64,000 nt of DNA from Chaetoderma sp. LZ-2023a. Lineage: Eukaryota > Mollusca > Caudofoveata > Chaetodermatida > Chaetodermatidae. The notes beneath the pieces are model-generated. The model was not told the origin of the DNA. It did not search any database and worked only from the letters and a program-made list of their open reading frames with translations. The DNA is taken from NCBI GenBank assembly GCA_034401795.1, contig CM067360.1, positions 47,276,260 through 47,340,259 on the forward strand. The letters run 5' to 3'. Of the stretch, positions 43,201 through 49,623 are shown piece after piece. Each line of letters begins with the position of its first letter. The first letter of the stretch is position 1. Position numbers and translations under genes: made by a program.

Positions 43201-46200
43201 TGTACATGAATTGTATATCTACTATTTAATAAACATGCTGTTGAATATTTTGAAACTAATTTGACTATGGCAGCAACAGCACTGAGTCAAATTAGTTTCA
43301 AAATATTCAGCAGCTTACCTGTATAGTTTTCAGGAAATTAATAGTCAGGCATTTCATGGATCGATCGATCCCAACACAGACGAGGTGTGGGTGGAGCTTA
43401 GTTAGAGATGGGCGGGGCATAAACTGGAAAGGTCCATTGTTTCTGTCCATTATTCAGTTAGCTATAATACTATAATTAGTGCCGTCCTGAAATAAGAAGA
43501 GGGTATTACATTTAGGTGTTTGTCTGTCCATCCAGAGATGTATCTCAAGAAATGTTTGATGCAATGTAGCTCAAAGATTTAAACACGACTAAAGTTGTTA
43601 CATTAAGAAAAAGATTTTTAGGCTGGCTATGATACAAATTTAAAAAGCTGGATCAGGATCAGATCAAATTCCATATCTATGGTTATCTCAGAGACTACTG
43701 ATCCAATTTGGCTCAAGTTTTGGCACAAGAAATGGTATGTTCGTGATCAGAAAAATCAAAAGTTAAAGCAAACGTGGCAAACAAATCTAGTCGATCAAAT
43801 AGCTCTCGTGTGATAGGGCTGTCGGGTTTTGAAAAAATAAAACCTGTGACAGTGTTGACCATGAAACCGGTTTAAACCGAATATCCTGTTTATTTTGTGG
43901 GTAAATATTGACATAGTTTTCGTGAAAAATGATACGCAATACTACGAAATTAGAAAGTTTTTTAGCGGTAAACATAAATCTGATAATATCCGATGTACTC
44001 TACCCACTTAAATGAAAAGACTAGAAATAGAATGGTGGCCATATCTTACCTTACAATTACTCTTATCTCCCGCTTTGACAGACAATAATAAAGTAAATAA
44101 AAGTTGAAATGAATGGACACCACATGATGTGGTGATTGCTGACTGCCATATTCTTCTCCAAATAATACTACTCGATCACAAATAACATAAAATAAAGCAT
44201 ACTTTTGAATATAATTGAAGGCAGCTAGGGCTTTGCTATCCAATTATGTTCAAAATAATCAACAGAACATTTCTTACTAGCTAGTTAACATGTTTCTGTT
44301 TGTGTTTTGGAAAATGTTAACTTATTTCTGAGCTGAACTGTAGCTTGGCCTCTCGGGTGTGGTACAACAGTGATAAACCCTTAACTGGCCACTGGTGGTA
44401 AATGAGATATAAATCTTAGGATTTTGAAATAGTTACAGAAGAGAACATGTATTTCTGTAACACTGAAATATCTTTTATCATTTAAATGTTTAAAGGAAAA
44501 GTGTTGACTTTCCATCGTACAGGTTATCCTCCCACCAAGCCCGGAAGATGAAGACAAGAATAGACAGATATTTCAGAAGATTATCGTGAAGAAACAGGAA
44601 GCCAATGGTAATTTTAATTATGAATTTATTAAAATGTTAAGAATTAATATCTCTGTGTTATGAATAAGTTTTGTTGAGCCCTTAATCATGCTGTGGATGG
44701 TTGGACATAATGATCCAAATGTCATCGGTGTGAATGAAAAACTAGATAAATGTTACAGTTTTTCAATTGACAGTTAATTCATCAAGGGCTCAATAAAACT
44801 TTACACATTAAATCTGTCAGGTTTGTTCTATGACATCATGACATCCAATCTGTGTTATATGGAAAATGATTTTCAAATATTTACTATACTTTTACATAGA
44901 CTGGACTTTATTTCGGACAAAGAAATAGATGACTGGTAGAGTATATCAATGTACAGATAATTTGTCAGGGTCTTATCTAATCTCAATAAAACTGCAGATT
45001 TGTTCTATACCATCATACCCATGTGCATCCAGTTTGCATCTTAATGAAAATGGTTTTACGTTTTTCCCATATTTTTATGTGATTTGGGCGTTGTTTATTT
45101 TGCAAGCATTGGAAGAATGTTAAAGATTTTCACTGAACATGTAATGATAACATTTTGAAATATCCCCAAAGGCTTGACATGCAGGCCCCATCCTCTGGTT
45201 ATAACGTTAACTGGGTAGAAAGGGTCGGAGGGAGAGATAATATTTTGAGACAAACTTCATTGATTATTCTATCTAATGAAAGAGGCATCCGCGCGCGATG
45301 CTTTCTTGAAAGTCAATAAAGGTAATCTTTAACCTTTAAAGGGCCAGATTGGTCAAGAAAATCCATGATTGTGCTTAAGGAATGTCCATTTGCAGTCCAG
45401 ATCAAGATTAAATTATCGAGTCAGTCACTCAAGTAGTAAGTCTTGGCCTGCTAAACGATATCTTAAAGTGATGCCAGAAGCCAGTTTTCGCCGGCTTGAG
45501 CATTAACGTGTTAAAGGTATCATGTTATTGCTCCGACAAATCGGGAGACCACCCTTGTGTTCCGACAAACCCTTTTGATTTTGTCACCATCAAGATCATC
45601 CCAAATGGCGGGCAGGCATTACTCAGAAGTCTCTTAATTAGATTTTTTGCATAAATGTTTTTATTGTTATTTTTCGCTCAGGAAATGCCTATGATTTGTT
45701 GATCTTGTCACAGAAAGGTCAGATATGTATATTCACTGGCATCACTGCAAAGCTGATGGCGGAGTGTAAGTATTATGAACTAATAATACTGTTTTATCAC
45801 AGACATTTTTAATATCTCTATTAACCCTTTCGTGACGAAACCGGCCTCTGTAGTGGTCTTGGGGAATATCTATTTGCAGTCCAAGAGAAGACTATTTTTT
45901 GAAAAATTACCACTGGAATGACTGGCTCGGTAACCGAGCAGTCATTACAGTGGTAAACTTTCAAAAATAGTCTTCTTAGCCTGCAAATGGACATTCAATA
46001 AGTAAATATTCAAATTTTTCAAAGAAATTTAGTCATTAAATTGTTAAAGCACAAAATCACACTTTCAAGGTTTTCTAAACCCAGTTTGAAATTATGTGTT
46101 TAGACAATAAAATGTAAAATTTCTCTTTCCATTCCTTATCATATAATAACTGGTCTGATGTTCATTTTGGAAACAGTCTTGCTTTGCGCTGGTGGTGTCC

Positions 46201-49200
46201 AGGACTAAGCAGCTAACAGCATTTAGCAACATTGGGTGAGGTCAAGTCTGGGTGTTAGTGTTAGTGCAACACTAACACTGAGATAACACAGAGACTTGAC
46301 CGTGACGTTCGTTTTAGTGTTAACACCAAGTATTGTGTTAGTGTTAGTGTTAATATCAACCCCTGCTTTTACCTTCATTTTCACATAAGTCATTAGCGAA
46401 TAATAGTGGAACAGATATTCAAATCAGCATAAAATAAGCTTTAAGTTACTTGATATGAATTTACCTTTTCACTGGCAGATGAAAATTTAGTCATTTATAG
46501 TTATATCTAGGGTCACGTTCGACTCACTAAATATAGTCAGTTTCATGGTTTACTGAATATGCGCAGTCGCTATGCCAACTATATATAGTTAACTATAGTT
46601 CATTGGTACCCGGTTCCACATTGAATTACTATTGCAGAAAATTTGGAAAACCGGTCTCCAATAACCCTTTCTGTTGTCTGTTTTGATGACCTATGAAAAT
46701 GTGTTATTTTTGTCCGCTAAGACGTCAAAAAGCGTCCATATGGCATAAAGTGGGAAGGAATATGGGCTTGTGAACATTAACATACAGTGGGAAAGTATAA
46801 TTTCATCAAACATAAGTTATTTAGTGAAATATTTACACTTTTATATGTATTTATTCGTGGCAAACGATCGGTGGCCACCATTTAGAAATTTACGCAAATA
46901 TCGCACTAACAATCTGAACAGAGGTCGGGTGCTTGGTTGGTTATAGTTGACTAGCTAGTTAACTATTTGAAGTTCGACTGGTATTCTAGTTAGCTATAGC
47001 TAACTATGGTTGGGAGTCGAACTTGACTTAGGTTGGTGTTAACACTAACCTCTAGAGGTTAGCACCGTGTTGAGGTCAAGTCTTGGTCTTAGTGTTAGTG
47101 CTTGCTGTTAATAAACAAGTCAAAGCATAATTTCTTTTACATGCAATGCAATTTAGTCTATCATCACAGGCGGCCAAAATTTTAATGTATAATAGGAAAA
47201 GCAAGCTTTACCGTATATAGCCATATGCCAACTCCGTACTTTATTGTGGGACACAAGTTTATTTTTTTGTCTACAGAAAATAGTTATTTACCTCAAATAG
47301 GAAGAGAGAAGCCAGAGGTGCCATGTTTATCACGTAGAGTGTTCTCTGCTCCTTTTAAACATGTAGGGTCGGTGATCCAAACTCCGTGCTATACCAAATT
47401 TCGTGGCAAGGCTTCGTTTTCAAGCTATAGTGACATATTACACATATAATAATAATGATTTGTTTATATTTTGAAGCTTCTTATGTGACAAATCTAATTA
47501 TACCAAAACCAGCTGAACTGCAAATTTTTTTAGTTTTAATTACACAAGATTGCATAACCAGGTGTGAATCCGTAGTAAAAAAACGGCCGCTGTTGAAATA
47601 TGCTCGGAAATGTTGACTGAGTTTTCAAAGGAAATTTCCACTTTTATAGGCGGCGTTCATTCCTCCTGTTATACTAGCATCTAGATCAGATTATCTAGTT
47701 AACAGATGGAGCCTTTTGGAGTGCTGGCTGCTTGGATGGCTTCTCAGCATTGTTTCAATCACAACCACCCTACTCCCAAAAATTCTATTAAAATGTGACC
47801 TAATTCCGTGGTATAGCTGATTACCTATTATAAAATTAAGTAACACGTTTATTTGTTCTCATAATCTTTATTTTGTAGAAGTAAATATTAGAATCTCAAT
47901 GATTTATGCATTTTAACGAATTCTTGAATTATTTCCATTATTTGAATCATATTTTTGTTAAAGGGGTAGCTTGAGCATTGCCAAAACTGGTCCCATTTTA
48001 AATACGGCTCTAACTTATCAGTGTTTTGTAATAAAACTGCTTCTGTGCCCCTACTGGAACCCAAGAACACTAAATAAATGTGGAATGCATGATTTATTTC
48101 ACTTTTCGGCATTTTAGGCATTTAGTATACTATTTTGTGCATTGCCATGGAGTTCGGCAGCCATGACTTGCCAGATAGCATGTAAATTTTGATGGGGGTT
48201 CCAAACTTTATTGCCAGATACTAACAAGATTTTACATCAATTTCCTATGAAACTTATATAAGCTGCAGGAGAATACTTAAAATAATCGATCGATGCATAT
48301 ACTTTTTCACTGGTTGGTATGAGTTTGGTGATTAGTCTAAGGAAAGTATAAGTTTTAGCTAAATACCATCGAGTTTGGTTGCCCCATCCTAATGTACCAG
48401 ATATTAAATATTAGAAATATAGACAATTTAAGTTAAAAATAAAATGACATTTGATTTTTAGTTGACTTACCTCCCTTGCAAAATAATCAGCCACATGAGA
48501 TGGTATAGTCTGATTCACATATCTGTGGTAAATTTTGAAGACTGTTGGTAACATTTAATTTCGGTTAATAACCAATCTATGAAAACATAGTTATAATAAA
48601 ATATATAAATTCCTGAAGACTATAGTTCACCTATTTACCCACTTTAGCATCGCATTCCAAGCCTTTCTCTCTTTAGGCATAGGGGAGACCGGGGAAGTGG
48701 AGGTCACAATATGTCGTGACACAAACATATGCGTCTCAGATAAGTTTAATCTTAATACAGATTATAAATTGATTAAAATGTGCCCCAACTGCGTACATAT
48801 AGGCTATGTGCTTTATAAAATTACACAGAAAATATTTTTCCGTTACACTAAAATCTCAAAGCTGGATTCGTGTTTGATTTAACACTCGATCATAGGCATA
48901 TGAACAGGTGGGGTAGGGGCGAGGGCCCCATCCCGCTCCCAGGTCTTTGCTCTACCATCGTGTATTCCCATAGCGCCCATAGTTAGTTTTTTGCCCCACC
49001 CATACATTACAGCCACACCACCACCACCCCAGAGTACATTCCTACACCCCTGACATTACCAGCGTTGGTGTTAACATGGCCAGTGTTGGTGTTAACACTA
49101 CTGGTGTTAACACCTGGCATGGTGTTACTGATCAGTGTTAACACCAACACTAACACGAACACCCAGATTGACCTCATCCACTGTCTTCCAGATACACCAG

Positions 49201-49592
49201 ACATTCTTCAACAAACCATGTCACCTTTTTATATCCGTGTAAAAGTGATGTGCTATCCATAAACTGTCAATCATTTCTGACTGTTTTAGACAATAAATTT
49301 TGCCATGTTGTTCTCAAAAGTTAGTCATTCTTTCAGATAGGTAATTAAAAGACCAATATTTGTCTCCTAGCTGTCAATTGATTTGTGTTAAATAAGCACC
49401 TGGCATTAGTTTCTAGATGGAGTTAGCCATTCCAGTGGACTGGATACTTCTCATGGTGTGGAATAATTCATTAATCACAATTCTGTAATACCATATTTGC
49501 TAAGCCCCGCACACCTCTAGCTAAGCTCCACCCACACCTCGCTCGTGTTGGGATCGATCGATCCCTGAACTCCCTGACTCAATTTCCAGAAA

Positions 49593-49623
<31 letters not shown>

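Noticed and set aside
49065-49262. 65-codon open frame rich in VLTPGMVL and NTNTNT peptides
   Set aside because: It is a translation of the GTGTTAACAC low-complexity repeat. An equally long frame exists on the other strand.
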